A DNA stretch of 48,849 nucleotides, taken from NCBI GenBank assembly GCA_022790855.1, contig JAAVYA010000042.1, positions 1-48,849 of the forward strand, read 5' to 3'. Within the stretch, counting starts at the first letter, position 1, and each line of letters begins with the position of its first letter. The stretch comes from Lachnospiraceae bacterium (GTDB lineage: Bacteria > Bacillota > Clostridia > Lachnospirales > Lachnospiraceae). The translations under genes were made by a program, and so were the position numbers. Positions 1 through 8,030 of this stretch are shown here, piece after piece. The notes beneath the pieces are model-generated. The model was not told the DNA's origin, did no database searches, and saw only the letters and a program-made list of their open reading frames with translations.

Positions 1-418
1 CATAGTCCTGCTTCCCCTTGCGATGGGACTGGTGGAAATACGCATCTTCAATCGGGTGCAGAGCCCGTGACGAAGGCTTTGACTTGGAGGAGATGGTGTC
101 ATCCACAATGCAGAATACAGGCTTTCCGGACTGTAGGGCTTCCTTATAGATGAACTGGATGACGGTGCTTTTTAGCATGTCTTCCAGTCTGGTATCATCC
201 CATTTCCCTTTATTGAGGAAATGGGCGACTGTGGTACGGTGACAGGGACTGTATTTTTCAAAATCGATGGTCTTTCCATGATATCCAAGAGAAAAGACGG
301 ATATCAGGATAGCCATGATATGCTTCATGGCCGTCTGAGGGAAGACACGGCATAGATTCAATTTTTTTAAGTAGTTGTAAAGTAGCGCTGAATGGTATAT
401 ACTGTTTTCTATAAGACA
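1..418 (-). pseudogene. N-terminal part of a DDE transposase, cut by the window edge
   Basis: Read on the minus strand, this is an open frame of about 139 codons that runs off the left edge. It holds a block typical of an IS4/IS701-like transposase common in Lachnospiraceae: FPQTAMKHIMAILISVFSLG, a CHRTTVAHFLNKGKWDD segment, then the first catalytic region CIVDDTISSK followed by ALHPIEDAYFHQSH. The in-frame stop upstream is at 419-421 and no ATG lies between it and the conserved block; the only plausible start is a TTG at 361. So either the start is non-canonical or the 5' end is damaged. The family call rests on recalled motif resemblance. Whether the element is complete beyond the window cannot be seen. 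Confidence 0.65.
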
Positions 419-592
419 TCATCCTTTGTAGGTTATTGTTTTCTTAGCAGATACAGTATACACCCACAAAGGCATGATGTCTTTAGTTTTATGCTGTTTG
501 AGGCAACTTTGGTAAAATTTCAAATTTGCTCATTTATAGATACATTTTTATTTTTAGTGAACAATTTTAGACATAAATCATCAAAAAGTTGA

Positions 593-1033
593 TTATACTA
601 GCCTCAGCTCCATCTGAACATGCGGTATTCCATCTTCTAAAAATTCATCCGAGCATATGCGAAAACCAAAACGCTCATAAAACCCCGTTGCATAGCATTG
701 GGCTTCTATAAAGATTTTTTCCGCCTTCATCCTTTTTTCAATTATTTCAATCCCATCCTTCAAAAGCTTTCCGCCAAGCCCTTTTCCATGCTCCAAAGTG
801 AGCACCCGGCCCATCTGCACCGTATGTGTCTCCTCATCCTTTATGAAAGCCCGCAGGTAAGCGGTAATGCTTCCTTCGGATTCATAATAGATATGAAGGC
901 TCCGATAATCTATATCATCCAGATCCTGATAAACACAATTTTGCTCCACGACAAATATTTCCGCTCTTGCCTTTAAGATCTCGTATAATTCTTTTGTCGA
1001 CAGCTCTTCAAAGTTTTTAAAAATCACTTGCAT
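593..1033 (-). CDS. ElaA-type GNAT N-acetyltransferase
   Basis: A 146-residue protein of the ElaA group of GNAT acetyltransferases, which are expected to move an acetyl group from acetyl-CoA to an amine; the substrate of this group is not established. The N-terminal segment FEELSTKELYEILKARAEIFVVEQNCVYQDLDDID is the family hallmark. The acetyl-CoA loop is in MGRVLTLEHGKGLGGKLL near residues 73-90, and the C-terminal YATGFYERFGF block is typical of GNAT folds. Length matches the family (about 150 aa). It stands alone between a transposase remnant and a divergent acetyltransferase, so context gives no pathway. The family call is firm, the function is not. Confidence 0.85.
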   Translation of the reverse strand: MQVIFKNFEELSTKELYEILKARAEIFVVEQNCVYQDLDDIDYRSLHIYYESEGSITAYLRAFIKDEETHTVQMGRVLTLEHGKGLGGKLLKDGIEIIEKRMKAEKIFIEAQCYATGFYERFGFRICSDEFLEDGIPHVQMELRLV

Positions 1034-1290
1034 TGTTCTTATCCCTCTACCATTTTCTTATATAGCCCAATTATATCATTTGTATCTAAAATACTCTACC
1101 ATTTTCTCAATCCATTCCACATGATCTGTTCGTTACTTGAAAATTCCTCAACGTTCCTGTAAAATAATACACATAATCCCCCAACAAAAGAAATACTGCC
1201 ATGGAAACAGGAGCATATTGCTTCATATGTAACAGCTTTTCAGCAGGCGCAGAATTCTTGGAAACATACGGAATTATGGAGTGAAATCAT

Positions 1291-1929
1291 ATGAGAGAAG
1301 AAGAGAAAATATTTGCAGGGCTTTTGTTTACCCCCACGGACAAGGAACTAAAATCTATCAAGCTAAGAACCCACAATCTAAACGTAGACTACAACAAAAC
1401 CTATGAGGACGAAACGGAAAAGCGCAATGAGATCATTCGGCAGATTGTGGGAAAAATAGGACCTGGCTTTTTCTTCCACGGACCTATCTTTTTCCACTAT
1501 GGAAAACACACTACCATCGGGAAAAATTTCTTTGCCAATTTCAATTTAACGATTCAGGATGACACTTATGTAACGATCGGTGATTACTGCAATTTCGGCC
1601 CCAACGTAACGATTGTAACGCCAATTCACCCTATGGTTGCCCAAGAACGGCGGGCAATGGAAAATGAAGACGGAGAAGAAAAAATTTTATGTTACGCCAA
1701 GCCCGTCCATATTGGAAACGACTGCTGGCTAGGCGCTAATGTTACCGTGTGCCCGGGAGTAAGGATTGGCGATGGTTGTGTCATCGGCGCAGGCAGTGTG
1801 GTTACAAAAGATATTCCGGACCATACATTTGCTGCAGGCGTACCCTGCAAAGTAATAAGAGAAATCACCGAAAAAGACAGCATGAAATACAAACCGGAAT
1901 TGCTTGGGACATATAGGGTGAAAGATTGA
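1291..1929 (+). CDS. Sugar O-acetyltransferase, left-handed beta-helix (Maa/LacA/NodL type)
   Basis: A 212-residue member of the maltose/galactoside O-acetyltransferase group, which acetylates sugars with acetyl-CoA in the cytoplasm. The N-terminal helical cap (LLFTPTDKELKSIKLRTHNLNVDYNKT) is the Maa/NodL signature. After it come hexapeptide repeats forming the beta-helix: HTTIGKNFFANFN, VTIGDYCNFGPNVTIVTPIHP (the conserved catalytic His region), then HIGNDCWLGANVTVCPGVRIGDGCVIGAGSVVTKDIPDH. A GGAG ribosome site precedes the ATG. Length is slightly above the usual 185-200. It is a single gene with a hairpin about 55 bp past its stop, though that hairpin reads better for the opposite strand. 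The acceptor sugar cannot be told from sequence. Confidence 0.88.
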   Translation: MREEEKIFAGLLFTPTDKELKSIKLRTHNLNVDYNKTYEDETEKRNEIIRQIVGKIGPGFFFHGPIFFHYGKHTTIGKNFFANFNLTIQDDTYVTIGDYCNFGPNVTIVTPIHPMVAQERRAMENEDGEEKILCYAKPVHIGNDCWLGANVTVCPGVRIGDGCVIGAGSVVTKDIPDHTFAAGVPCKVIREITEKDSMKYKPELLGTYRVKD

Positions 1930-1984
1930 CCGCCCCCTGTTCCCATATTCGTTTCAACATCTCATTCTTGGAAAAAATTTCCTT

Positions 1985-2044
1985 ATGAGGCTGGTTCTGC
2001 CAAAACCTGCTAAATTCCCCTATTCTCTATAGAACCAGCCTCAT
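1985..2044 (-). terminator. Intrinsic terminator, probably the original end of the pan operon
   Basis: Perfect 14-bp inverted repeat ATGAGGCTGGTTCT / AGAACCAGCCTCAT with a 32-nt loop. Read on the minus strand the stem is followed by AAGGAAATTTTTT, a T-run, so it fits leftward transcription best. It lies just beyond the copy of the panD 3' end at 2053-2125, which suggests it was directly behind panD before the cassette arrived. It may also stop the + strand acetyltransferase transcript. Confidence 0.65.
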
Positions 2045-2052
2045 ATTTCACA

Positions 2053-2125
2053 ATTCAAGAACCCTCATGCAGCTTTCAGCCCCGAAGCTCCCCATGATGT
2101 TCCTATCTGGCGCAGGATTCTATCT
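2053..2125 (-). repeat. Direct repeat copy A: displaced 3' end of panD
   Basis: A 73-bp sequence identical to 2861-2933 except for one base (C at 2103 against A at 2911). It matches the last codons of panD and 23 bp behind the stop. The single change turns the Tyr codon TAT of the intact copy into a TAG stop, so copy A codes for nothing. Together with copy B it brackets the 735-bp cassette. I read it as the scar left when the cassette split panD from its terminator. Confidence 0.9.
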
Positions 2126-2126
2126 T

Positions 2127-2339
2127 CTATGCTAACTGCAATCTAGCCAATTCTCTTACTTCTTCCATAGGCAAATCTGTATATTCTGCAATCTCCTCCA
2201 TTGACAGCCTCCCCTTTGTTATCATGCCCCGTTGTATTAAAAATGCCAATGGAGGTATTTTAAAAAACAAAATTGGGGATTGACAGAAATTGAAAAATAG
2301 CTTATTATTATCAATAAGAAATGGGTTTTCACCGTACAT
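2127..2339 (-). pseudogene. C-terminal remnant resembling Rpn/PD-(D/E)XK transposase-nuclease tails
   Basis: A 70-codon frame whose last half, RGMITKGRLSMEEIAEYTDL followed by PMEEVRELA, resembles the helix-turn-helix-like tail of Rpn/YhgA-type recombination-promoting nucleases (pattern: I-A-x-x-T-x-L-x-x-E-E-V/I-x-x-L). The first 35 residues look unrelated and AT-rich, and no nuclease core is present. Its stop lies only 1 bp from repeat copy A, so the cassette carries coding matter to its very edge. It could also be a short intact gene of unknown role. The tail resemblance is from memory. Confidence 0.4.
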
Positions 2340-2343
2340 CTTG

Positions 2344-2862
2344 TTACGGCTTGCTCGTTTCTTTTTTTATTGCTAAGATATCATACAGATATTTCCTGCC
2401 ATTTTCAGCATGGTTAACCAAAAGACGGGCATGGAAGATATTGTATCTGACAAGCACATTCTCCTCATAGACCGGGAGGGCAAAACGGACATCATACCTA
2501 TACCAACCGTATTTTGCGTTTTTATTGTGCTTTTCCTTGCGGTTTTCTTCAAAAGCCAGGTTAGATGCTATCTGTATCAGTTCTGGTATCGCGGTGACGG
2601 CATTTGCTTTCGCTTTTGCCTTTGCACCCATAAGACTTTTCCGGCTTTCTGATTCCGTGTATTCTTCTGGCAGTTCGCTCCCAATAAAAATATGCTCTGC
2701 ATTTTCAGTGATTTCATAATAGTCTCCAACATATCCTTCGAGATACTGCTTTACATCATTCCAGTCAATCTGCCGTTTGCCCTTGAAACGGATATCGTTA
2801 ATCAAGACTAGCTTTTTACCGTCCGCATCGGTTTTGATATTTACATTCCTGTTTTCAATCAT
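2344..2862 (-). CDS. Cassette protein of unknown function, resembling domains found in large polyvalent/phage-associated proteins
   Basis: A 172-residue soluble protein. Conserved-looking blocks are LINDIRFKGKRQIDWNDVKQYL near residues 19-40, AKAKANAVTAIPELIQIAS in the middle, and KNAKYGWYRYDVRFALPV then YNIFHARLLVNHAENGRKYLYDILAIKKETS at the end. I recall similar stand-alone proteins, and domains of large polyvalent mobile-element proteins, in Lachnospiraceae; I do not know a function. The start ATG straddles the edge of repeat copy B, and its ribosome site (GAGGG, 7 nt before) lies inside the repeat. Translation therefore depends on sequence supplied by the panD 3' end, 21 bp after the panD stop, so it is probably expressed as the last gene of the pan operon. 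Confidence 0.6.
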   Translation of the reverse strand: MIENRNVNIKTDADGKKLVLINDIRFKGKRQIDWNDVKQYLEGYVGDYYEITENAEHIFIGSELPEEYTESESRKSLMGAKAKAKANAVTAIPELIQIASNLAFEENRKEKHNKNAKYGWYRYDVRFALPVYEENVLVRYNIFHARLLVNHAENGRKYLYDILAIKKETSKP

Positions 2863-2933
2863 TCAAGAACCCTCATGCAGCTTTCAGCCCCGAAGCTCCC
2901 CATGATGTTCATATCTGGCGCAGGATTCTATCT
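2861..2933 (-). repeat. Direct repeat copy B: functional panD 3' end
   Basis: The 73-bp partner of 2053-2125 (72/73 identical). It contains the last 15-16 codons and stop of intact panD, then 23 bp that include the ribosome site of the cassette gene. Its left edge coincides with the ATG of that gene. Confidence 0.9.
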
Positions 2934-3270
2934 GGTTCTCCTCATCCACAAATACCACATGAGGCTTGTGCTCCCTGGCCTCTTCTGGGGTCATTTCACA
3001 GTAACACATAATAATTATATGGTCTCCTACCTGTACTTGTCTGGCGGCCGCCCCGTTTAAACAGACCATGCCGCTGCCCGGCTCTCCGGCAATGGTATAC
3101 GTCTCAAAGCGGCTGCCGTTTTCCACATCCACTACCTGAACTTTTTCATATTCTAAAATATCGGCTGCCTGAAGCAGCACAGGGTCCACCGTAATACTGC
3201 CCACATAATTCAACTGGGCCTGACGCACTATGGCCCGGTGGATTTTTCCTTTCAGCATTGTCAACGTCAT
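2884..3270 (-). CDS. panD: Aspartate 1-decarboxylase (pyruvoyl enzyme)
   Basis: PanD makes beta-alanine from L-aspartate for pantothenate synthesis; the proenzyme cuts itself between Gly24 and Ser25 to form the pyruvoyl group. The protein starts [20 protein letters not shown] and has NYVGSIT with Gly24-Ser25 exactly where the family has it. This supports the inner ATG over one 4 codons upstream, and a GGAGG sits 6 nt before it. At 128 aa it is full length. It is the last pantothenate gene of the leftward panG-panB-panC-panD operon, 75 bp after panC. Its 3' end is duplicated downstream by a cassette, but the reading frame is intact. Confidence 0.97.
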   Translation of the reverse strand: MTLTMLKGKIHRAIVRQAQLNYVGSITVDPVLLQAADILEYEKVQVVDVENGSRFETYTIAGEPGSGMVCLNGAAARQVQVGDHIIIMCYCEMTPEEAREHKPHVVFVDEENQIESCARYEHHGELRG

Positions 3271-3290
3271 ACGTTCCTCCATTTCTTATC

Positions 3291-3343
3291 AATGTACTCC
3301 CGGAATCTCTTTGTGCCTAATTTTGTGAGATTCCGAGAGTACA
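3291..3343 (-). repeat. Stem-loop repeat between panC and panD
   Basis: Inverted repeat with 17-bp arms (3293-3309 and 3327-3343, one mismatch) of the form TGTACTCYCGGAATCTC and a 17-nt loop. The left part (AATGTACTC..GGAATCTCTTTGT.CCTA) recurs between panB and panC at 4214-4242. It has no T-run, so it looks like an RNA processing or stability element, or a small interspersed repeat, not a terminator. Confidence 0.6.
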
Positions 3344-3345
3344 TA

Positions 3346-4194
3346 TTACATTCCCCAAAAGCCTGTATTGTCAATGAGCCTGGTTTTTCCAATATACACC
3401 GCAACGGCTCCTAATACCGGACCTTCTATGGTATCAACCGGCTGTAAGCTGTTCCCGTCCACAATCTGTACATAGTCGATTTTGGCCAAAGGCTCTGCCT
3501 GAATGATCTCACACATCTTATCTTTTATTCTGACAGCATCGGTCTCCCCATTTTCTATCAGGCGTTTTGCTTCCGTCACACTTTTGCTTAACACCAAAGC
3601 CGCCTGACGCTCCTCCCTGTTCAAATACGTATTTCGGGAGCTCTTTGCCAGGCCGTCTTCCTCGCGGACAATCGGACACCCTACAATCTCTATATCAAAA
3701 TTCAAGTCCCGCACCATGCGGCGGATCACCGCAAGCTGTTGGGCGTCCTTTTCCCCAAAATACGCCCGGTTGGGCGCTGCGATATGAAACAATTTGGACA
3801 CTACCGTTTGAACTCCCCTAAAATGGGTGGGGCGGCTTTTTCCACAGAGCTGCTCCGTCAACACATCCATATCCACATAGGTGCAAAAATCGGTGGAATA
3901 CATCTCTTCTGGACTGGGATGAAAAATTAAGTCCACGCCCATCTTTTTGCATACTTCACTGTCTCTTTCAAAATCTCTGGGGTAAGAGGCCAAATCCTCT
4001 GCAGGGCCAAACTGGATGGGATTCACGAAAATGCTGACCACTACTTTATCGTTCTCTCCTCTTGCCCGTTTCATAAGGCTTGCATGGCCTTCGTGAAGAT
4101 AGCCCATGGTAGGCACCAGTCCAATGGTCTTGCCTTCCTGCTTCCACTGTTTCACCTGGGTTTGAACCTCTGCTATTGTTTTTGCCGTTATCAT
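3346..4194 (-). CDS. panC: Pantothenate synthetase
   Basis: PanC joins pantoate and beta-alanine using ATP (through pantoyl-adenylate) to give pantothenate. The 282-residue protein shows the nucleotidyl-transferase motifs [17 protein letters not shown] near residue 28 (HxGH), [12 protein letters not shown], the [19 protein letters not shown] block and the second signature [11 protein letters not shown] place the start at the ATG preceded by AAGGAGG five nt upstream; an ATG seven codons earlier has no such site. It is the third gene of the pan operon, 57 bp after panB. Full length, nothing odd. Confidence 0.97.
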   Translation of the reverse strand: MITAKTIAEVQTQVKQWKQEGKTIGLVPTMGYLHEGHASLMKRARGENDKVVVSIFVNPIQFGPAEDLASYPRDFERDSEVCKKMGVDLIFHPSPEEMYSTDFCTYVDMDVLTEQLCGKSRPTHFRGVQTVVSKLFHIAAPNRAYFGEKDAQQLAVIRRMVRDLNFDIEIVGCPIVREEDGLAKSSRNTYLNREERQAALVLSKSVTEAKRLIENGETDAVRIKDKMCEIIQAEPLAKIDYVQIVDGNSLQPVDTIEGPVLGAVAVYIGKTRLIDNTGFWGM

Positions 4195-4213
4195 AAAAAC
4201 CTCCTTGGCTGTC

Positions 4214-4242
4214 AAATGTACTCTTGGAATCTCTTTGTACCT
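4214..4242 (-). repeat. Second copy of the pan-operon intergenic repeat
   Basis: AATGTACTCTTGGAATCTCT followed by TTGTACCTA, about 25 of 29 bases the same as the left arm and loop of the element at 3291-3343. It lies in the panB-panC gap. The second arm of the hairpin is missing, though GTAC occurs at both ends of this copy. Confidence 0.55.
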
Positions 4243-4251
4243 AGAGCGTAT

Positions 4252-5079
4252 TCAATATAATTTTTCTATTACTTCATCTGAAATCTGATAGGTATGTTCC
4301 TCTTCTGGAAAGCTGCCGTTTTTCACCTGGCGGGAATATTCCTGGAACGCCTGCTTCATAGCCTCCCCGATATCAGCAAAATGCTTTACAAATTTTGGTT
4401 TGAAATCGGAAAACATATGCAGCATATCTTGATACACCAATACCTGTCCGTCGCAGCCATTTCCGGCCCCAATGCCAATGGTGGGAATGTGCAGCGCCTC
4501 GGAAATCAGCCTTGCCAGCTTTGCAGGCACACATTCCAGCACAACCATAAAAGCTCCTGCTGCTTCCACCGCTTTCGCATCCTCCAGCAGCTGTCTGGCT
4601 GCCTCCTGGCTTTTTCCCTGAACTTTATAGCCTCCCAGGGCATGGATGGACTGAGGCGTAAGGCCAATGTGGGCCACCACCGGAATAGAGGCTTTTACTA
4701 TCGCGGAAATCTGTCCGCATACTGCGGCTCCTCCTTCCAGCTTTACCGCCTTGGCATGCCCCTCCTGCACCAGACGTCCGGCATTTTTCACCGCTTGCTC
4801 TATAGATACCTGGTAAGACATAAACGGCATATCCGCCACCACAAATGTTTCTCTGGCGCCTCTGGCGACCGCCCTGGTATGATGGATCATATCCTCCATG
4901 GTCACCGGGAGGGTATCCTCATAGCCCAGCATCACCATCCCCAGAGAATCTCCCACCAATATCATCTCTATCCCGGCGTCGTTGATCAGCTTCGCCATAG
5001 AATAATCGTAAGCGGTCAGCATTGTAATTTTATTGCCCGCCTCTTTCTGCTTCTGTAATGTAGTTACCGTATGCTTCAT
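4252..5079 (-). CDS. panB: 3-methyl-2-oxobutanoate hydroxymethyltransferase
   Basis: PanB transfers a hydroxymethyl group from methylene-tetrahydrofolate to alpha-ketoisovalerate, giving ketopantoate. The 275-residue TIM-barrel protein has the family blocks [57 protein letters not shown] and [20 protein letters not shown], with the metal-binding Asp in GDSLGM. Its ATG overlaps the panG stop by 4 bp (ATGA), so the two are translationally coupled. Full length. Confidence 0.97.
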   Translation of the reverse strand: MKHTVTTLQKQKEAGNKITMLTAYDYSMAKLINDAGIEMILVGDSLGMVMLGYEDTLPVTMEDMIHHTRAVARGARETFVVADMPFMSYQVSIEQAVKNAGRLVQEGHAKAVKLEGGAAVCGQISAIVKASIPVVAHIGLTPQSIHALGGYKVQGKSQEAARQLLEDAKAVEAAGAFMVVLECVPAKLARLISEALHIPTIGIGAGNGCDGQVLVYQDMLHMFSDFKPKFVKHFADIGEAMKQAFQEYSRQVKNGSFPEEEHTYQISDEVIEKLY

Positions 5080-5918
5080 TGCATAAACCTTCCTTTCAGC
5101 TCCTTATAATCCTTCTCAGGATGCTTTTGCTCTGCTATTTCCACTGCCTGAAGTGACAAGAGCCTGTAAATCTCCCGGTCATTTCCATCCAATGCCTCCA
5201 AATGCTTCTGAACCGTTTCTGTATCCTGGCGTTCCACCGGCCCGGTCAAGGCAGCCACAGCTCCCTTCTCTGCCACTGCTCTGGCATTTCCCAAAAACAG
5301 AGGGTTTACGCTCTCCGCTGCCAGTTCTCTGGAAAATCCGCATTCTATCAGAAGCTTCTGGGCTTCATCATATAACGCCGCCACCAAATTGCTGGCCATA
5401 ACCGCCGCCGCATGATACTTTGCTTTCTGGCAGGCATCCAGATACACAATCCGATTGCCGCACCGACGCAGCAGTTCTGACACAGAATTCCTTTTTTCTT
5501 CTGGTCCTTCCACGGTAAATACTGCATGGTAAAACGTTTGATAAGACTGGAATTTGTCCGATACCGCCAAAAGCGGATGGATAGAATAGCCGAATGCACC
5601 CCTTGGGGCGATTTCCGAAAAGACGGCCGATGACAAAAGGCCGCTACAATGACATATGATTTTTCCGGCAACAGGCAGATCTTTCATCTGCTCCCACACC
5701 TTTCCGACCTGTCCGTCCGGAACGGTCAGAAACAGGAGATCACTCTCTCCCACCACGTCTTCTACTGTTGAAAAGCTCGTTGTTCTGGTATACGCTGCTG
5801 CTTCTTTTGATGATACGGGATTCTGGCTGTAATAGCCCGTAAGGTGCACATGGTTTTCTTTCAGGTATCTCCCCAGTGAGACCCCTACTTTCCCAGCGCC
5901 AATAAATCCAATATCCAT
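5076..5918 (-). CDS. panG: Rossmann-like/DUF2520 protein, probable PanG-type ketopantoate reductase
   Basis: A 280-residue protein with an N-terminal dinucleotide-binding motif ([17 protein letters not shown], residues 3-19), [15 protein letters not shown], and a C-terminal helical domain ([56 protein letters not shown]) that fits the Rossmann-like plus DUF2520 family. PanG proteins of this type reduce ketopantoate to pantoate with NADPH in Francisella and several Firmicutes. Here the gene leads the pan operon, overlaps panB by 4 bp, and no PanE-type gene is in sight, so it should supply the missing step between PanB and PanC. The start is chosen for the GGAGGTGATGG ribosome site. The assignment depends on context and family recall. 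Confidence 0.82.
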   Translation of the reverse strand: MDIGFIGAGKVGVSLGRYLKENHVHLTGYYSQNPVSSKEAAAYTRTTSFSTVEDVVGESDLLFLTVPDGQVGKVWEQMKDLPVAGKIICHCSGLLSSAVFSEIAPRGAFGYSIHPLLAVSDKFQSYQTFYHAVFTVEGPEEKRNSVSELLRRCGNRIVYLDACQKAKYHAAAVMASNLVAALYDEAQKLLIECGFSRELAAESVNPLFLGNARAVAEKGAVAALTGPVERQDTETVQKHLEALDGNDREIYRLLSLQAVEIAEQKHPEKDYKELKGRFMQ

Positions 5919-6061
5919 TCCATCACCTCCTAAATCAGGCGGTGAAAGACAGTCCCATTCCTGCGATATGGGCCGCCGGCGTTAAGGTATCTTTATCCCC
6001 TTGCACAATGAGGGCAGCATATTGCCTGAAAAAATTCCTGCATATATGCCTGTCAAAAATT

Positions 6062-6103
6062 ATGCCACGGTATAGTTTCGTATCGGAATACTATCCATGG
6101 CAT
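6062..6103 (-). promoter_or_regulatory. Imperfect palindrome/stem-loop in the pan operon leader
   Basis: ATGCCACGGTATAG and CTATCCATGGCAT form an imperfect dyad with an inner GTAT/ATAC pair. On the minus strand it is followed by TAATTTTT, so it could end the upstream dehydrogenase transcript. It also sits directly behind the -10 box at 6104-6109, where it could be an operator or an attenuator of the pan operon. Further into the leader, GGCGG/CCGCC encloses CCCAT/ATGGG just before the panG ribosome site. Confidence 0.45.
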
Positions 6104-6132
6104 AATATAGCACTGATTATTTCAAAAGTAAA
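6104..6132 (-). promoter_or_regulatory. panGBCDp: Candidate sigma-A promoter for the pan operon
   Basis: Minus strand TTTACT (6132-6127), 17-bp spacer, TATATT (6109-6104). It lies about 185 nt before the panG start, which gives a long structured leader. No closer promoter with both boxes was found by eye. Confidence 0.45.
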
Positions 6133-6149
6133 TAGAAAAATTTTTTTAT

Positions 6150-7241
6150 TTAATGTCTTGTAATCTTAACCGTCTCCCCGGTTCTGGCGGACTCATAAAT
6201 AGCTTCTATAATCTGCACCACCGGAATTCCATCTTTTCCCTGGACAAAAGGATCCCGGTCTTTTAGAATCGCGTCAATCCAATCCTTCATCTGAGCGTCG
6301 CTGGCTTCCTGTTCTCCAATATACGGCTCCACAATATTGGGCATATCCGCATATTCGGGAGAATACGTCACCATCTTATCATTTATCACCGTATTAATAC
6401 GGGCAACTCCATTGTTACCCTGAAGATCCGCCCCCGCCTTGGTTCCGCAGATCAGGGAAGAATTGGCGATCCCCAGCATATTAATCAGCCATGCCGCCTC
6501 CAAATAGATGGTGGCTCCGTTTTCCATGGTGACCAAGGCGAATCCGGTATCCTCCACATCACATGTTTCGGGGTCCCAAGGCCCCCAGGGATTTCCGGCT
6601 GTCTCGCTTCGCATTTTGTTTAACACAGTCCCCTTTACGGATGCCGGACGAAAATTATTCATCATATACATAGTAAGATCCAGAGAATGGGGTGCGCCGT
6701 CATACAAGATTCCGCCGCCGTTTTTTTCTTTACTCATATAATCCCCCCAGGTGGGAACGCCACGGCGTCTGGCGTCTAACGCCTTTCCATAATAAACCTC
6801 TCCCATCTCTCCTTTGTCAACCATCTGGCGAATATATTGTACGGATGAGAAAAAACGTCTCTGGTGTCCCAGCGCAAGCTTCACACCAGCTTTTTCTGCC
6901 GCTTCTACCATTTCAAAAGCATCCTCAGAAGTAACAGCCAGTGGTTTCTCGCAAAATACATGTTTCCCATGTCCTATGGCGCACATGGCCATATCATGGT
7001 GCAGACCGTTAGGCGTACAAATATGAACCGCCTGGATCTTGGGATCCTGGCATAACTCCCTGTAATCCGTATACATTTTCACATGCTCAAGTCCAAATTC
7101 CCGGATCGTCTCCTGCATAGCCTCTTCCTTGATATCGCAAATGGCAGCCAATTCCACATCCTCCGCCTTTGCCAGATATCCAATATGCTTCATCTTTCCA
7201 ATCCATCCACATCCGATTACGCCGCAAACTACTTTTTCCAT
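6150..7241 (-). CDS. Gfo/Idh/MocA family NAD(P)-dependent dehydrogenase
   Basis: A 363-residue cytoplasmic oxidoreductase of the glucose-fructose oxidoreductase/inositol dehydrogenase family, expected to oxidise or reduce a sugar or cyclitol hydroxyl group. The Rossmann motif is VIGCGWIGKMKHIGYLAKA near residue 8. The catalytic-domain marker HVFCEKPLAVT is near residue 95, and HQRRFFSSVQYIRQMVDKGEMGEV plus GGGILYDGAPHSLDLTMYMM (catalytic DGAPH with His) follow. It lies 27 bp behind a TIM-barrel sugar isomerase, a common pairing for catabolism of inositol-like or unusual sugars. The exact substrate cannot be named. Confidence 0.88.
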   Translation of the reverse strand: MEKVVCGVIGCGWIGKMKHIGYLAKAEDVELAAICDIKEEAMQETIREFGLEHVKMYTDYRELCQDPKIQAVHICTPNGLHHDMAMCAIGHGKHVFCEKPLAVTSEDAFEMVEAAEKAGVKLALGHQRRFFSSVQYIRQMVDKGEMGEVYYGKALDARRRGVPTWGDYMSKEKNGGGILYDGAPHSLDLTMYMMNNFRPASVKGTVLNKMRSETAGNPWGPWDPETCDVEDTGFALVTMENGATIYLEAAWLINMLGIANSSLICGTKAGADLQGNNGVARINTVINDKMVTYSPEYADMPNIVEPYIGEQEASDAQMKDWIDAILKDRDPFVQGKDGIPVVQIIEAIYESARTGETVKITRH

Positions 7242-7268
7242 ATCTTAGCCTCGCTTTCTATGATAATT

Positions 7269-8030
7269 CTATATCAGTGTCCGTTCTCTTATCTCCACAA
7301 GTCCCGGGCAGGGATCCTCCTGGGTCATGTACTCCAGGCCAATATACCCTTCGTATCCAGCCTCTTTTATGGCTGTAAATACGTTCCGATAGCAGATTTC
7401 TCCTTTGGTGATCTCTGTTCTCCCGGGATTTCCTGCCGCATGGAAATGGCCGATCCGGTCAATATGTTCTGTAATATTAGAAATCAAATTCCCTTCCGTA
7501 ATCTGCTGATGGTAAATATCAAATAAAATTTTCACGTTAGGGCTTCCAATCTCTCCCACCAGACCGAATGCATCCCAGGAAGAGGACAAATGATACGTCG
7601 GATGATTCACCAGCTTATTCAAAGGCTCAATGACAAGGGTAATCCCCTCCTGCTCTGCCATTGGCGCCACCCGCCGAAACAGTTTGATGATGTTCTTCCT
7701 ATGCTTCACAAAAGGGATTTCATCCGTCACCCATCCGGCCTGGGCAATCAAAGTCTTACAACTCATGCGTTTGGCGTAGCCTACGGCCTTTTCCAGACTT
7801 GCCTCATAGGCTGCATGATTTTTCTCATCCCCCGGCTCGATAAATTCCGCACAAAAAGCTGCCACCTCCAGTCCCAGTTTCTGCTGTTTTTCTATCACAG
7901 CTTCCATATCCTTATCCCACCAGGTCCAGAATTCCACGGCGTCATAACCGCATCGCTTTACTTGTTCCATGGCGGAAATAATATCAGATTTCCCCATAAA
8001 AACCGCATCCGTACAAACGCTGTACTTCAT
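7269..8030 (-). CDS. Sugar phosphate isomerase/epimerase, hydroxypyruvate isomerase-like TIM barrel
   Basis: A 253-residue xylose-isomerase-like TIM-barrel protein. Seen are YDAVEFWTWWDKD, a metal-ligand Glu in LVIEPLNKLVNHPTYHLSSS, NVKILFDIYHQQITEGNL, HIDRIGHFHAAGNPGRTEI and YEGYIGLEYMTQEDP, all matching the hydroxypyruvate isomerase (Hyi) group in order and spacing. I start at the ATG 7 nt after GGAGG; an ATG 5 codons upstream is less likely. With the dehydrogenase that follows it forms a two-gene leftward unit, likely handling a sugar or keto acid. No transporter accompanies it here. Confidence 0.82.
   Translation of the reverse strand: MKYSVCTDAVFMGKSDIISAMEQVKRCGYDAVEFWTWWDKDMEAVIEKQQKLGLEVAAFCAEFIEPGDEKNHAAYEASLEKAVGYAKRMSCKTLIAQAGWVTDEIPFVKHRKNIIKLFRRVAPMAEQEGITLVIEPLNKLVNHPTYHLSSSWDAFGLVGEIGSPNVKILFDIYHQQITEGNLISNITEHIDRIGHFHAAGNPGRTEITKGEICYRNVFTAIKEAGYEGYIGLEYMTQEDPCPGLVEIRERTLI

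Noticed and set aside
1044..1103. CTCTACCATTTTCT occurring twice upstream of the ElaA-type gene
   Set aside because: Only 14 bp in AT-rich DNA, no further copies seen; not enough to call an element.
4294..5058. 254-codon + strand frame inside panB
   Set aside because: Antisense shadow of a well-conserved gene, no motif or ribosome site.
5942..6163. 73-codon + strand frame in the pan leader
   Set aside because: Antisense to the leader structures, no ribosome site, no recognisable motif.
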